Both the position numbers and the translations under genes were made by a program. From assembly GCA_902800185.1 (NCBI GenBank), contig CADCDK010000001.1, positions 216,023 to 280,022 of the forward strand: a stretch of DNA of 64,000 nucleotides, written 5' to 3'. The stretch is from an uncultured Prevotellaceae bacterium. Its GTDB lineage: Bacteria; Bacteroidota; Bacteroidia; Bacteroidales; Bacteroidaceae. The notes below the pieces were generated by a model that was not told the DNA's origin, did not search any database, and worked only from the letters and a program-made list of their open reading frames with translations. Within the stretch, counting starts at the first letter, position 1. The number at the start of each line of letters is the position of its first letter. Positions 50,676 to 60,832 of this stretch are shown here, piece by piece.

Positions 50676-52835
50676 CTATTCATTATAAACGATGTCGATC
50701 ATCATTTGTTGGTCGACATCGTTTATTTTATTGGCTTCCAACAACTGGCGATCGTTCTGCATCTCTACTGCCAACGATGCTCCATCCTGTTCCGCATAAC
50801 GCTTGAAAAGTTGTACGGCTTCCCCCACCCTTCCCATAAACCATTTGCAATAGCCGGCATTCAGCATATCGCTATGAGGGACTTCTTCCTTGGCAAGCAA
50901 CCGCTCGTATATGGCGTTAGCAGGTTCATAGCGACGTAACATCATTAAGCCCCAAGCCAAGGCCCTGCTCACATCAAGATTCTCATGATGTTCGTACTCT
51001 AACTTGAAGAGCGTTTTCACACTTTCTTCAGCTTTCCCGTTTTGGATTTGTGCAATCGCATGATTCAACTGATATGACACCTTATCAGGCTGGAGCTCCA
51101 TCAATTGGGAATAAGCTTCCTCCGCCTTGTCATAGCTGGCACATCTCAAGCTTGTATAGGCATACCCCTTGAGTGCCTGCTCATGATCAGGATTGGCTTT
51201 CAAGAGTCTCTCATACAGAGCCTGCGCTCCTTTCATATCACCGTGCTCCACGCATAAGGAGGCAGCGAGTAACAGGAACTCCTCCGAACCGTCACTATGG
51301 CAATCCAGAATGGGCTGCATGAAGGCATGCATCCTGCGTTTCAACAAGAAACGCAACAATGCCAAGGCATGCTTAGACAACGCTGTCGAGGCAAAGACAG
51401 GAAAGGCAAAGAACAAGTGAGACTCCACATGACTGTAGTCAAACGGTGTCGAGAACTCTTCTTTCTGCGTATATAGGCGGAAGAAGCGGAACAGGTCCTG
51501 CAGATACATCCTCCGTATAAAGGCTGGTGAGTTAGCATCAGGATGGGAGGTGTCTGTGGAAAGGGGCGAAGAGGATGCAAGTATCTCACGTACATTGGCA
51601 GGAAGCATATTGACGATATTGGACATGGCGAGAACAAACGAATATTTGTCTGAATCGCAGAATGTTCCCGAAGCAAACAATGCGGAGAGGATCTTCATAT
51701 CGTCTAACTTCCCCTTGGCTTGTTTCAGTCCTGGATGTTCTATGTTGAAAGGAGCGAACCAATTGGCCAGGGTATAGAAAAACGAGAAACGCTTCATGCG
51801 CGAGAATCCTCCGAAATACACATCGGCACCTGCCCGCTGCATCTCCGTCATCTTCTGTATGCTGGCTTCCAGTTCTTCCATTCCTTTTTCCGCCTCATCA
51901 GGATGCAGAATGTCCTGCAGGGGATCGTCTTCTGTTTCCTCGATCCCATTCCGTGTGAAACGGAACTTCTGGTTTTTCATGATGGTCGGGATGATGTCGC
52001 GCTGTATCAGCTGGTTGTCCTCATCTGTCCGAATACAGAAGAACACCTGCATCTGTAGTTCGAAAAGATCCTGACAGACCTCTTCCTCCTTCATCAGTTC
52101 CTTGATGGAGTCCTCGTATTGCGGGAAAATATCCATCTTGTCAGCAACCATACTGAAACACCATGCCACAAGGGCGCGTTGGCGCAGCTGCTCGTCGGTC
52201 ACCCGACAGTACACATGGACAAGCGTCAGGAACTTCGAGATGTCGAACCAACGCATACAAGAAAGCATCAGCGCACTCACCATCATACAGGCGTCGGCCA
52301 TATCAATCGTTGGCGACTTAATCAGCGACATAAAGAACCTGGCGGTTCCACCCGACCATTGCGGTGATACCACCAAGGCATCGAACAGCATGCTCCTATA
52401 TTGCTGATGTGTTGTCTGCAACGCTTCGCGACGCTGGTCAACATCCTCACTACCCAGCGACAACATGGCCATATCCTGCACATAGGCTTCCAATCGGTCA
52501 CGTATCTCATCGGGGGACATATTCAGTCGCTGAGCGTTGGCATAGGCCTTGGCGTAGGTACTTCCTTGTTTCAGCACCCGCAGGCGCAAGTCCAAGTCAC
52601 CCACCAACGCATACAAGCGTTGTAATAACCGCTGATACACCTCGTCACGCTTTGCATCCCGATGACCTGTCAGCATAAAGTCACGCATGCGCTGATAGTC
52701 TTCCTCTATCGATTCCAACTGCTCTCCAATGCCAAGCGAATACTTACCGGTAACAAACTCCTTCAACTGTTTCAACGCCTCACCCAATCGGTGTTCCTTA
52801 CAAATAACATTCCTTATTTTCAAGAGCTCATCCAT
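50676..52835 (-). CDS. Large TPR-repeat protein of unknown role
   Basis: 719 residues, without a signal peptide. The N-terminal 400 residues are helical and unfamiliar (KLKNVICKEHRLGEALKQLK-like opening, then FMSLIKSPTIDMADACMMVS). From residue about 540 TPR-like units are clear: GDMKGAQALYERLLKANPDH, EQALKGYAYTSLRCASYDKA, EEAYSQLMELQPDKVSYQLN and YEPANAIYERLLAKEEVP. It probably works as a cytoplasmic scaffold. Its last codons lie inside the inverted repeat at 50687-50724. The upstream gene (NMT1-like lipoprotein) is 24 bases away on the same strand. Confidence 0.75.
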   Translation of the reverse strand: MDELLKIRNVICKEHRLGEALKQLKEFVTGKYSLGIGEQLESIEEDYQRMRDFMLTGHRDAKRDEVYQRLLQRLYALVGDLDLRLRVLKQGSTYAKAYANAQRLNMSPDEIRDRLEAYVQDMAMLSLGSEDVDQRREALQTTHQQYRSMLFDALVVSPQWSGGTARFFMSLIKSPTIDMADACMMVSALMLSCMRWFDISKFLTLVHVYCRVTDEQLRQRALVAWCFSMVADKMDIFPQYEDSIKELMKEEEVCQDLFELQMQVFFCIRTDEDNQLIQRDIIPTIMKNQKFRFTRNGIEETEDDPLQDILHPDEAEKGMEELEASIQKMTEMQRAGADVYFGGFSRMKRFSFFYTLANWFAPFNIEHPGLKQAKGKLDDMKILSALFASGTFCDSDKYSFVLAMSNIVNMLPANVREILASSSPLSTDTSHPDANSPAFIRRMYLQDLFRFFRLYTQKEEFSTPFDYSHVESHLFFAFPVFASTALSKHALALLRFLLKRRMHAFMQPILDCHSDGSEEFLLLAASLCVEHGDMKGAQALYERLLKANPDHEQALKGYAYTSLRCASYDKAEEAYSQLMELQPDKVSYQLNHAIAQIQNGKAEESVKTLFKLEYEHHENLDVSRALAWGLMMLRRYEPANAIYERLLAKEEVPHSDMLNAGYCKWFMGRVGEAVQLFKRYAEQDGASLAVEMQNDRQLLEANKINDVDQQMMIDIVYNE
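50687..50724. terminator. Symmetric hairpin between convergent genes
   Basis: AAACGATGTCGA and TCGACATCGTTT form a perfect 12-pair stem with a 14-base loop. It lies within the last codons of the TPR gene and 28 bases after gdhA, followed by TTTATTTTATT on the plus strand. It would terminate gdhA transcription. Confidence 0.75.
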
Positions 52836-52859
52836 ATCCTATTAGCAACGCTTTCGCTG

Positions 52860-53852
52860 TTAATCATTAATTGTGTAGCCACCGGGAAATTTCTCTACAA
52901 AGTCTCGGGCTCGTTGACAATTGGCTGGGTCAGGTTGTGTCGCACGGACAAATGTTATTTGTGGCAAAGCCTTGATCGTCTTAGCGTCAACCTGACAATA
53001 CTTGGTCACAATATCACCATAAGCCTGCAAGCCACGTTTGTTCAGCGAGTCACAAGCAGAGTTATAGGCCCTGACGAAGGCTTTCAGCTGTTGCTGCCGA
53101 CGCTTGTCCTTCAAACTTTTTTCATTGAAGGTCATCACGCCAAGCCTGATCTGTTTCTCCTCTGAATCCACCAACACAGGTGCCTTTGACAATCGAGCCT
53201 TCGTAGCTTGCGGTTCAGGTAACCAGAAGGCGTCGAGCTCGTTGTTTTGCAACATCTGCAGCCTTAATGGAACATCGTTGATCTGAATGCGGAAGACGGG
53301 AGCCGTAGTCTTGACTCCCTCCAGCATCTGCCATGTCAGGTAGTCGGTAGCGGAGTGTCGGGTCATGGCTACCATCTTGTCACCTAATTGTTTCACCTGC
53401 TTGACACGTGCCACTGGATTAGCAACCAGCTGCCACCTTGCAGCTGTCGTTGTTGTATAACGCAGGCTCATCCCCTGGTTCTTCATCCATTCTGCACGAA
53501 CCAAGTCGGTCACGCAGCCCTCTACCCTTCCCTTCATCATTTCCACATCGCAATCCATTTGCGAGCGGAACAACTTCAACCGGACATCAACATCGAGTGT
53601 ATCGAAAAGCCTGCGCTCCTTAGCAACATACAACGGCAGGCAGTCCAATGTTGGCAGTACAGCGATCTTCAACGCCAACGAGTCCTCACGAAGCTGGCGC
53701 AAGCGTTCTTCACGCGACTGGCGCTGCAATTCTTCCTCCGACTGTCCACAGGAAAAGAACAGTAACAGACAGATAACCAATCCTACGACAGCAAGCAGAC
53801 GGTTGCATACCGTCCACACGCCTATCTTTTGAAACTTATGTTCAATATCCAT
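52860..53852 (-). CDS. NMT1/SsuA-like substrate-binding lipoprotein
   Basis: 330 residues. A hydrophobic segment ends in the lipobox LFFSC (Cys35), so the protein is a lipoprotein. A charged linker (EEELQRQSREERLRQLREDS) is followed by a type 2 periplasmic-binding fold: LKIAVLPTLDCLPLYVAKER, GRVEGCVTDLVRAEWMKNQG, MTRHSATDYLTWQMLEGVKT and LDAFWLPEPQATKA. NMT1-type proteins bind small organic or sulfonate-like ligands for ABC importers. No permease or ATPase gene adjoins, so it may serve a remote transporter or sense a ligand. Confidence 0.8.
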   Translation of the reverse strand: MDIEHKFQKIGVWTVCNRLLAVVGLVICLLLFFSCGQSEEELQRQSREERLRQLREDSLALKIAVLPTLDCLPLYVAKERRLFDTLDVDVRLKLFRSQMDCDVEMMKGRVEGCVTDLVRAEWMKNQGMSLRYTTTTAARWQLVANPVARVKQVKQLGDKMVAMTRHSATDYLTWQMLEGVKTTAPVFRIQINDVPLRLQMLQNNELDAFWLPEPQATKARLSKAPVLVDSEEKQIRLGVMTFNEKSLKDKRRQQQLKAFVRAYNSACDSLNKRGLQAYGDIVTKYCQVDAKTIKALPQITFVRATQPDPANCQRARDFVEKFPGGYTIND

Positions 53853-53926
53853 GCATTTTCTGTTTTACGACTGCAAAAATACAAAGAAAAGGCGAAATAA
53901 AAGAGAGGATGTGTCGAAATAATGTT

Positions 53927-56134
53927 TTAAAACACAAGCTCACTCCACTTGGGAGGCTGCACACCCATCAGATTCCTGACGAAGAAATCGAAGCGCTTGT
54001 GCTCACCATAACGTTCACCCATAGAATGATGTACACCTGGCAAAACAACCAATTCGAAATCCTTGCCCGCACGGATGAGCGCATCAGCCACCTGCATGGT
54101 ACTTGCAGGGTCCACATTGTCATCGAGCTCACCAACGACCAGCATCAACGGACGCTCCAGCTTGGAAGCATTGTAAACGTTGCTGCATTCCACATAACTG
54201 GAATCTACAGGATAACCCATCCACTGCTCGTTCCACCAAATCTTATCCATCCGGTTATCATGGCAGCCGCACGACGAGTACGCCGCCTTGTAGAAGTCAC
54301 CATGCAGGAGCACAGCCGTCGTCGACTCCTGTCCACCCGCGGAGGCTCCGAAGATTCCCACCCGGTCTATGTCCATGTAGGGATACTTTCTGCCTGCCGC
54401 GCGTAGCCATTCCATCCGGTCGGGGAAGCCTGCATCCTTCAGGTTCTTATAGCAGACCTCCTCGAATTTCTTTCCCCGCCATGAGGTACCCATACCATCC
54501 ATCTGAACAACGATGAAGCCCAGTTCTGCCAAGGCCGTCATATTCCAATTGTATGCCATGAAGTCCTTGGGGGTATAGGCATCACCGGGACCTGCATAGA
54601 TATACTCGATGACAGGATATTTCTTTGTCGGGTCGAAGTTGGTAGGACGCTGAATGACGCCCCAAATATCGGTTTCACCATCACGACCTTTGGCCGTGAA
54701 CACCTCCGGAGCCCTCCACCCCTCATTTGTCAGGCGTGAGATGTCTGCCTTTTCCAACTCCTTGACAAAGGTGCCGTCAGTGGCACTTCGCAAACATGTC
54801 ACTGGAGCTTCGTCCACACGGGAATAGGTATCAATCAGGTATTTCCAATCCTTGGAAAAGACCACTTTGTGATTGCCATTCTCGGGTGTCAGGCATACGA
54901 GGTTCTTCCCGTCGAGTCCTATCTTATAGTAATGAACCAGATAGGGGTCCTCCTCCTTGTTCATGCCACTGGCGGTGAAGTATATCACTCCTGCCTCCTC
55001 ATCGACATGCAAAACACGACGCACACACCAATCACCACGGGTTATCTGGAAAACAGCCGGACTTGTCCCCTTGTTGCCCAGTTTCCTTGAACGCTTTGTC
55101 TCCTTGCCACCCTGACTACTCCAATCATAGAGATAGAGATGGCTCCAGTTGTCACGTTCACTCATCCAGAGCAGTCGTCCATCCTTGAGGTATTGGCGAT
55201 GCATACGATTGTAGTTGACAAACTTGTCGCTCCTCTCTTCTACAAGTACGCGCATCGCTCCTGTTTCAGCATTCATTGCCAGTACACGGTAAACCTTATG
55301 TCCACGCTGATTGTATTCCATGCGCACCTCCTTGCCATCTGGCGACCACTCGAACCATCCCATGTCATACTGATTGGGACAGAGTGCGGTGTCAGCAACG
55401 AGCTGACGGCCCGTCTCCACATCGAAGATACAGGGGACACGCTGCGGGAGCTCATCACCGGGCTTGGCATACTCTTGCTTATGGAGGACTGGCTGCAGCT
55501 GATCACGTGGCGACGACTCCACATAATAGACATAGCGTTTCTCCACTGGACGACGTTTGCAGGTGAAGAGATGACGGCTGTCGGGACTCCATAGCAAACG
55601 ACTGGAATAGTAATTGCCGATGGTTCCATCCTGCGTCAACTGACGTTTCGGAGCCTTGGAGTCTCCTTTTGCCTGTACGACGATATTGTACCCCTCGACC
55701 CATGCTTCCCAACGACCGTCGGGCGAGGTGGCTGCCCACGGCTCGTTCTCCTCGTCCACCTCCATCCAATGCCGTTGGTGCTGACGGCCTTTGTAGTTCT
55801 GCTGGCGACGGTCACCGCGCCACTCACCACGCGCTGCTCGCTGCTCTTTGTCCGTTCCTCTCGTCTCTTTCCACTTATCTTCACGATCATAGGCGGTCAG
55901 CTCACCCGTGTCGGCGTCACCCAGCATCCATCGTTTCCCTTCAGGTGTCTCGACAGTGTAGGAAAACACATGTGTGGAGTCATCCCACTTTACATCCTGT
56001 GCCCAGTGATAAACATTTTTTGCATTGAACTTCTCACTCAACGAGTAGGCACGGCGATAGTCGTCCACCGTTCCCTGAGCAACGACTATCATCACAACCC
56101 ACATCGCTGGTATAGTCAAAAATATCTTTTTCAT
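53927..56134 (-). CDS. S9-family (prolyl oligopeptidase/DPP IV-like) peptidase
   Basis: 735 residues. A signal peptide (MKKIFLTIPAMWVVMIVVAQ) precedes a beta-propeller domain (WAATSPDGRWEAWVEGYNIV, LLWSPDSRHLFTCKRR, WFEWSPDGKEVRMEYNQRG). The hydrolase domain has the nucleophile in VGIFGASAGGQESTTA (Ser about 598), Asp in VVGELDDNVDPAS and His in LPGVHHSMGERYG. It cleaves short proline-containing peptides in the periplasm. It is followed in transcription order by the lipoprotein gene on the same strand, 74 bases away. Confidence 0.93.
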   Translation of the reverse strand: MKKIFLTIPAMWVVMIVVAQGTVDDYRRAYSLSEKFNAKNVYHWAQDVKWDDSTHVFSYTVETPEGKRWMLGDADTGELTAYDREDKWKETRGTDKEQRAARGEWRGDRRQQNYKGRQHQRHWMEVDEENEPWAATSPDGRWEAWVEGYNIVVQAKGDSKAPKRQLTQDGTIGNYYSSRLLWSPDSRHLFTCKRRPVEKRYVYYVESSPRDQLQPVLHKQEYAKPGDELPQRVPCIFDVETGRQLVADTALCPNQYDMGWFEWSPDGKEVRMEYNQRGHKVYRVLAMNAETGAMRVLVEERSDKFVNYNRMHRQYLKDGRLLWMSERDNWSHLYLYDWSSQGGKETKRSRKLGNKGTSPAVFQITRGDWCVRRVLHVDEEAGVIYFTASGMNKEEDPYLVHYYKIGLDGKNLVCLTPENGNHKVVFSKDWKYLIDTYSRVDEAPVTCLRSATDGTFVKELEKADISRLTNEGWRAPEVFTAKGRDGETDIWGVIQRPTNFDPTKKYPVIEYIYAGPGDAYTPKDFMAYNWNMTALAELGFIVVQMDGMGTSWRGKKFEEVCYKNLKDAGFPDRMEWLRAAGRKYPYMDIDRVGIFGASAGGQESTTAVLLHGDFYKAAYSSCGCHDNRMDKIWWNEQWMGYPVDSSYVECSNVYNASKLERPLMLVVGELDDNVDPASTMQVADALIRAGKDFELVVLPGVHHSMGERYGEHKRFDFFVRNLMGVQPPKWSELVF

Positions 56135-56163
56135 CTCCTTATTATATTTACATTACCTAAAAC

Positions 56164-58662
56164 TTATTTCACTTTCCATTCGAGCACGCCCCCTGACTGC
56201 CCCTCCTGAAGCTTGACAACAATCTTGAGAGAACGAGTCCTGACAGGACGGAAGCTCACGCTGTTGTAGCAGTCTTTGAACACGGTGTAGGGTTCATGTT
56301 CCTCTACTTCTCGCCATTCTCCTTCGGGTGTCTCATAATATAGTGCCCACGACTCCGGCACACGGAAGTCTCCGTCATAATGATTGAAATCGAGCCAGTA
56401 AACCTGCACGTTTTCAACCACTTGCAAATCTTCCCAACGATAACTAATAGATTCTTGCGTACCTCGTTTCAACCACCAGTAATGGTAGGGCTTCGAGGTA
56501 TCGCTCGAGCGTTTGGGCTCCCACTGGTCATTGGTGCCGCCCGCCCAAGAGTCAGCAGGAGCTGTCTCCGGCGCATCGTTCTGGATGGGCCCACGATTGG
56601 CAAAAGTCTGCGCTTTTGAAGCCAATGTCGGCACAGGTGTAGGAACGGCTGCCATCGTATTTTCGGCAATCCAAACCTCCATGGGCTGTGCCCCTCGGTT
56701 ATTCCATGTACAGTAAGGAATAGCGCGGAACCTCACGGGCTTCACCTCCCCCTCTCGGGTTACCTTTCGGGCTTCGCCCTCCAGCACCATGACACCGCCC
56801 AACAAGTCTTTCTCAAAACGACTCTCAATAGGTGCAAAGGCGGGAATATACTTGTCGAAGATGGTGGAATCAGGTTGGTCGGAAGCCTCCAGACAATAGA
56901 CAACCGGTCCCCGCTCGAGTGCAACCTTGTTGCACAAATCCTCAGCTAAGCTATTGGCCGATATCCTGTGTACAGACATGTTCATATCCAACTCTACAAC
57001 ATCGCCTTTCTTCCATTGGCGGTCAATGGTGAGATAACCCTTTTCAAGCGTGCCGTCCGTTGCTACGCCGTTCACCAGTACTTTGTAACGGGAATCGGCA
57101 GCCGTTCCGATGGAACTTTCATAGAGGTCGTTACCCAACGGTCTTTCGTTCAGCCATCCCGGGATGCGTAAGTTCAAGGGGAATCTTCCACCACCCTTTT
57201 CCACTGTCAGCAACAACTTCCCGTTCCACGGATAATTTGTCTCCTGTCTGAGCACGACTTTCCTACCCTTCACGCGCAACTCTGCGGTGCTCGACATGTA
57301 GAGATTTACATAGATGGAGGGGGTATGGGTCCTATAGGTCTCATAGGACCCATGGGACTTATAGGACTTATAGGACTCATAGGGCCCATGGGACCCATTA
57401 TCTACTGCATACACATACCCCGGCACCGATGCCACGAAGCGCGTGATGTTGCCTGGACAGCAAGCACAGCCAAACCAAGCCTGGCGCTCATGCTCACCAT
57501 TACTCTCCAACGGGTTATCATAGAAGAATTTGTCTCCGGAAAGACTAACTCCGCTCAACACATTATTATATAATGCGCGCTCAACCACATCCATATATTT
57601 TGCATCACCCGTAGCAAGGAACATGCGATGATTCCAATAGACATTGGCAATGGCAGCACATGTCTCACAATAGGCGGTATGTGAATTCAGCTCATAGTTT
57701 GGCCCGAAGCCCTCACCCTGAGCCCTGCTACCGATGCCTCCCGTGATGAAGAGTTTCTTCGAAGACATGTTTTCCCAAATGCGCTCCAAAGCATGGAAGT
57801 AGGCGGTATCGCCCATCAGTGCCGCTACATCGGCAACACCACTATAGAGATAGCCCGCACGCACAGCATGTCCCCTTATCTCCGTCTGCTGGAGGATGGG
57901 CATGTGGTCTTGCGAGTATTCCGAAAGCCGATGGCCGTCAGTACCGCGGCCTGTCTCATCTACGAAGTAGCGTGCCTGTTCCAGATACTTGCGATTCCCC
58001 GTCACCTTATACAGCTTGCAGAGTGCCATCTCGATGATGGGATGTCCGCCTGGCCGGTGAATCTTTCCCTCCTCTTCACCGAAGGTTCGACTGATCAGGT
58101 CGGCATTTCTGATAGCTACATCAAGAAGCGTGCGCTTGCCTGTAGCACGATAATGGGCAACGGCTGCCTCTATCAGATGACCGCTGTTATATAGCTCGTG
58201 TGAGTTGAGCTTCTCCCATTTGGAGCGTCCCCACCATCCCGACAGCCGGTAACACTTATTGGTAACACAAGTGGTCAGGTAGCCATCCGGTTCTTGAGCA
58301 GCCGCAATGATGGCAATCACACTATCTAAGTAAGAATCAAGGTGTTTGTCGTAGTGTACGGCTAACGAGTAGCTAGCTCCCTCGATAACTTTATAAGGGT
58401 CCGTATCGTCAAACGAGAAATCACCTCTGTGTTCCCCCTTCATCAGACCTGCAGCAATCGCGAAGTTATCAAAACGGCCATTACGCTCGCATTCCCTGAA
58501 AGCAGCGGGAATCGTTATTGTGCGGTTCACCTCTATGCGCGGTGCCCAGAAGCCATCACTCAAGTGTACGGAGGTAAAAGGAACCTCAGAGATTTGAGCT
58601 TGTACGTCTGTACTCTGCACAGAACCACCAAACATCAAGAAAAAAAGGAACTTTCGAATCAT
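56164..58662 (-). CDS. GH127 beta-L-arabinofuranosidase, long form
   Basis: 832 residues. After a signal peptide (FFLMFGGSVQSTDVQAQ) come the GH127 motifs VIEGASYSLAVHYDKHLDSY and SHTAYCETCAAIANVY (Glu333, Cys335), then the catalytic cysteine pair in AWFGCACCPGNITRFV (Cys401, Cys402) with a zinc site. Residues about 423-446 form a Ser-Tyr-rich repeat from 9-base DNA units. The last 150 residues form an added beta-sandwich (SWALYYETPEGEWREVEEHE). It removes terminal beta-L-arabinofuranose from plant polymers or glycoproteins. It diverges from a second GH127 gene. Confidence 0.93.
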   Translation of the reverse strand: MIRKFLFFLMFGGSVQSTDVQAQISEVPFTSVHLSDGFWAPRIEVNRTITIPAAFRECERNGRFDNFAIAAGLMKGEHRGDFSFDDTDPYKVIEGASYSLAVHYDKHLDSYLDSVIAIIAAAQEPDGYLTTCVTNKCYRLSGWWGRSKWEKLNSHELYNSGHLIEAAVAHYRATGKRTLLDVAIRNADLISRTFGEEEGKIHRPGGHPIIEMALCKLYKVTGNRKYLEQARYFVDETGRGTDGHRLSEYSQDHMPILQQTEIRGHAVRAGYLYSGVADVAALMGDTAYFHALERIWENMSSKKLFITGGIGSRAQGEGFGPNYELNSHTAYCETCAAIANVYWNHRMFLATGDAKYMDVVERALYNNVLSGVSLSGDKFFYDNPLESNGEHERQAWFGCACCPGNITRFVASVPGYVYAVDNGSHGPYESYKSYKSHGSYETYRTHTPSIYVNLYMSSTAELRVKGRKVVLRQETNYPWNGKLLLTVEKGGGRFPLNLRIPGWLNERPLGNDLYESSIGTAADSRYKVLVNGVATDGTLEKGYLTIDRQWKKGDVVELDMNMSVHRISANSLAEDLCNKVALERGPVVYCLEASDQPDSTIFDKYIPAFAPIESRFEKDLLGGVMVLEGEARKVTREGEVKPVRFRAIPYCTWNNRGAQPMEVWIAENTMAAVPTPVPTLASKAQTFANRGPIQNDAPETAPADSWAGGTNDQWEPKRSSDTSKPYHYWWLKRGTQESISYRWEDLQVVENVQVYWLDFNHYDGDFRVPESWALYYETPEGEWREVEEHEPYTVFKDCYNSVSFRPVRTRSLKIVVKLQEGQSGGVLEWKVK

Positions 58663-58691
58663 GAGTCATCATTTGTTTTTGAATTATCATG

Positions 58692-58699
58692 CAAAAGTA
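58692..58699 (-). promoter_or_regulatory. Promoter -7 box TACTTTTG for the long GH127 gene
   Basis: TACTTTTG on the minus strand lies 30 bases before the ATG of the long GH127 gene. The -33 element is weak. Confidence 0.5.
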
Positions 58700-58742
58700 C
58701 AAATAATTACGAAGGATGACTCATAAATTATGATTTATTTCG

Positions 58743-58750
58743 TAACTTTG
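58743..58750 (+). promoter_or_regulatory. Promoter -7 box TAACTTTG for the short GH127 gene
   Basis: TAACTTTG lies 23 bases before the start of the second GH127 gene. The -33 element is not well matched. It is divergent from the other GH127 promoter 44 bases away, so one regulator could control both. Confidence 0.55.
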
Positions 58751-58772
58751 CGCAAAGAAAACAATTACAAAA

Positions 58773-60830
58773 ATGAAAATAACACAAAGAATTGTACCGA
58801 TAGTATGGAGCACTTTGTTCGCGCTATCGATTCATGCACAATCACACGTCAACGGCTATCCCATCACTCCTGTTCCCTTCACACAGGTAAAGATTGCACC
58901 TCATACCTTCTGGGGACAACGCATGGAGGCCAGCCGCACGGTGACCATCCCCCTCGCATTCAGCAAATGTGAGAGTGAGGGACGTTATGAGAACTTCGTC
59001 AAGGCAGCCCACCCAAGCGATGAGTACGACGTATCGAAATTCATGGGATATTCCTTTGACGATACGGATGTGTACAAAACGATTGAGGGAGCAAGCTATG
59101 TGATAAGTCAAGGAGTTCAGGGAGGCAAGTATATCAACAAGCACTATCTTGACTCCGTTCTCGACATTGTTGCAGCAGCACAGGAATCCGACGGTTACCT
59201 ATACACCGCCCGCACCATCAACCCCAAGAAGCCTCATCCATGGGCTGGCGACACACGATGGAGCATGGAGGAAGACCTCAGTCACGAGCTCTACAACCTC
59301 GGGCACATGGTGGAGTCTGCCGTGGCACACTGGCAGGCAACAGGTTCACGCAAATTCCTCGACATCGCCTGCCGATATGCTGACTGTGTTGTACGTGAGG
59401 TGGGCCCCAAGCCAGGGCAAGCGTGCGTGGTTCCCGGCCATCAGATTGCAGAAATGGCATTGGCACGCCTCTATCTCGCAACAGGCGAAAGGAAATATCT
59501 GGACGAGGCGAAGTTCTTCCTTGACTATCGGGGAAAGACCACCATCCAACATGAGTACAGTCAGGCCCATAAGCCCGTCACCGAACAGGATGAGGCAGTA
59601 GGGCACGCAGTACGCGCCGCCTACATGTATGCGGGCATGGCTGATGTCGCTGCGCTGACGGGCGACTCCGCCTATATACGTGCCATCGACCATATCTGGG
59701 AAAACATCGTGTCGAAAAAACTCTATATCACGGGCGGCATCGGGGCAACAAGCAACGGAGAAGCTTTCGGCCAAAACTACGAGCTTCCCAACATGTCGGC
59801 TTATTGCGAGACATGTGCTGCCATCGGTAATGCCTACGTGAACTACCGTCTCTTTCTGCTCCACGGGGAATCGAAATACTTTGACGTTCTGGAACGCACG
59901 CTCTACAACGGTCTCATCTCCGGCGTATCATTAGACGGCGGAGGATTCTTCTACCCCAATCCGCTGGAGTCAACAGGACAACACCAACGCAAGGCTTGGT
60001 TCGGCTGTGCTTGCTGTCCAAGCAACATCAGCAGGTTTATGCCCTCGCTGCCGGGGTATGTGTATGCAGTGGATGATAGGGCCTATGGGACCTATAAGTC
60101 CTATGGGTCCTATGAGTCCTATAGGACCTACACTCCTTCCATCTATGTAAACCTCTATATGGCGAACACCGCAGAGTTAGACGTAAATGGTAAGAAAGTC
60201 GTGCTCACACAAGAAACAAATTACCCTTGGGACGGCAATATCAGAGTCCGTATCGACAAAAATCAGGCAGGAACGTTTTCACTGAAATTGCGCGTTCCTG
60301 GATGGGCACGCAACAAGGTTGTACCCAGCGATTTATACGAATTTGTCCAAACCGACAAGGGCTACGACTCAGCGGAGCTGACCGAGGACGGATACGTGAC
60401 CATCACCCGCAAATGGAAAAAAGGAGAGGTCGTGGAACTGAACTTCGATATGCAGCCCCGCCTAGTCAAGGCAAATGATCAGGTGGAAGCCGACAAGGGT
60501 ATGGTATGCGTTCAGCGCGGACCACTGGTATATTGTGCAGAGTGGCCGGACAACGCTTTCAATATCCATCATATCCAGCTGTCCTCAGAACCCAAATTTG
60601 AGGTCGCACCGATGGACTTCACCTACACGCCACCTGCTTCGCTCAACCTTCCACAAGCCACCTACCCCCTCTACTCCATCACGGCGCATGCACAGGCATT
60701 GAGCCATGACGAAAAGGGTGAGAAGGTCGCACAAGACGTAAGACTGAAACTGATACCCTATTACGCATGGTGTCATCGAGGAAGCGGCAACATGCGGGTG
60801 TGGCTGCCCATGGGAAATGCAGAGCAATAA
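58773..60830 (+). CDS. GH127 beta-L-arabinofuranosidase, short form
   Basis: 685 residues, without the added C-terminal domain of its neighbour. It has a signal peptide (MKITQRIVPIVWSTLFALSIHA), then TIEGASYVISQGVQGGKY, NMSAYCETCAAIGNAY (Glu346, Cys348) and KAWFGCACCPSNISRF (catalytic Cys pair 414 and 415 with Cys412). A Ser-Tyr repeat (YGTYKSYGSYESYRTYT) near residues 438-454 matches the place of the repeat in the long form. It probably acts on beta-L-arabinofuranosides with its neighbour, perhaps on different linkages. Confidence 0.93.
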   Translation: MKITQRIVPIVWSTLFALSIHAQSHVNGYPITPVPFTQVKIAPHTFWGQRMEASRTVTIPLAFSKCESEGRYENFVKAAHPSDEYDVSKFMGYSFDDTDVYKTIEGASYVISQGVQGGKYINKHYLDSVLDIVAAAQESDGYLYTARTINPKKPHPWAGDTRWSMEEDLSHELYNLGHMVESAVAHWQATGSRKFLDIACRYADCVVREVGPKPGQACVVPGHQIAEMALARLYLATGERKYLDEAKFFLDYRGKTTIQHEYSQAHKPVTEQDEAVGHAVRAAYMYAGMADVAALTGDSAYIRAIDHIWENIVSKKLYITGGIGATSNGEAFGQNYELPNMSAYCETCAAIGNAYVNYRLFLLHGESKYFDVLERTLYNGLISGVSLDGGGFFYPNPLESTGQHQRKAWFGCACCPSNISRFMPSLPGYVYAVDDRAYGTYKSYGSYESYRTYTPSIYVNLYMANTAELDVNGKKVVLTQETNYPWDGNIRVRIDKNQAGTFSLKLRVPGWARNKVVPSDLYEFVQTDKGYDSAELTEDGYVTITRKWKKGEVVELNFDMQPRLVKANDQVEADKGMVCVQRGPLVYCAEWPDNAFNIHHIQLSSEPKFEVAPMDFTYTPPASLNLPQATYPLYSITAHAQALSHDEKGEKVAQDVRLKLIPYYAWCHRGSGNMRVWLPMGNAEQ

Positions 60831-60832
60831 TA

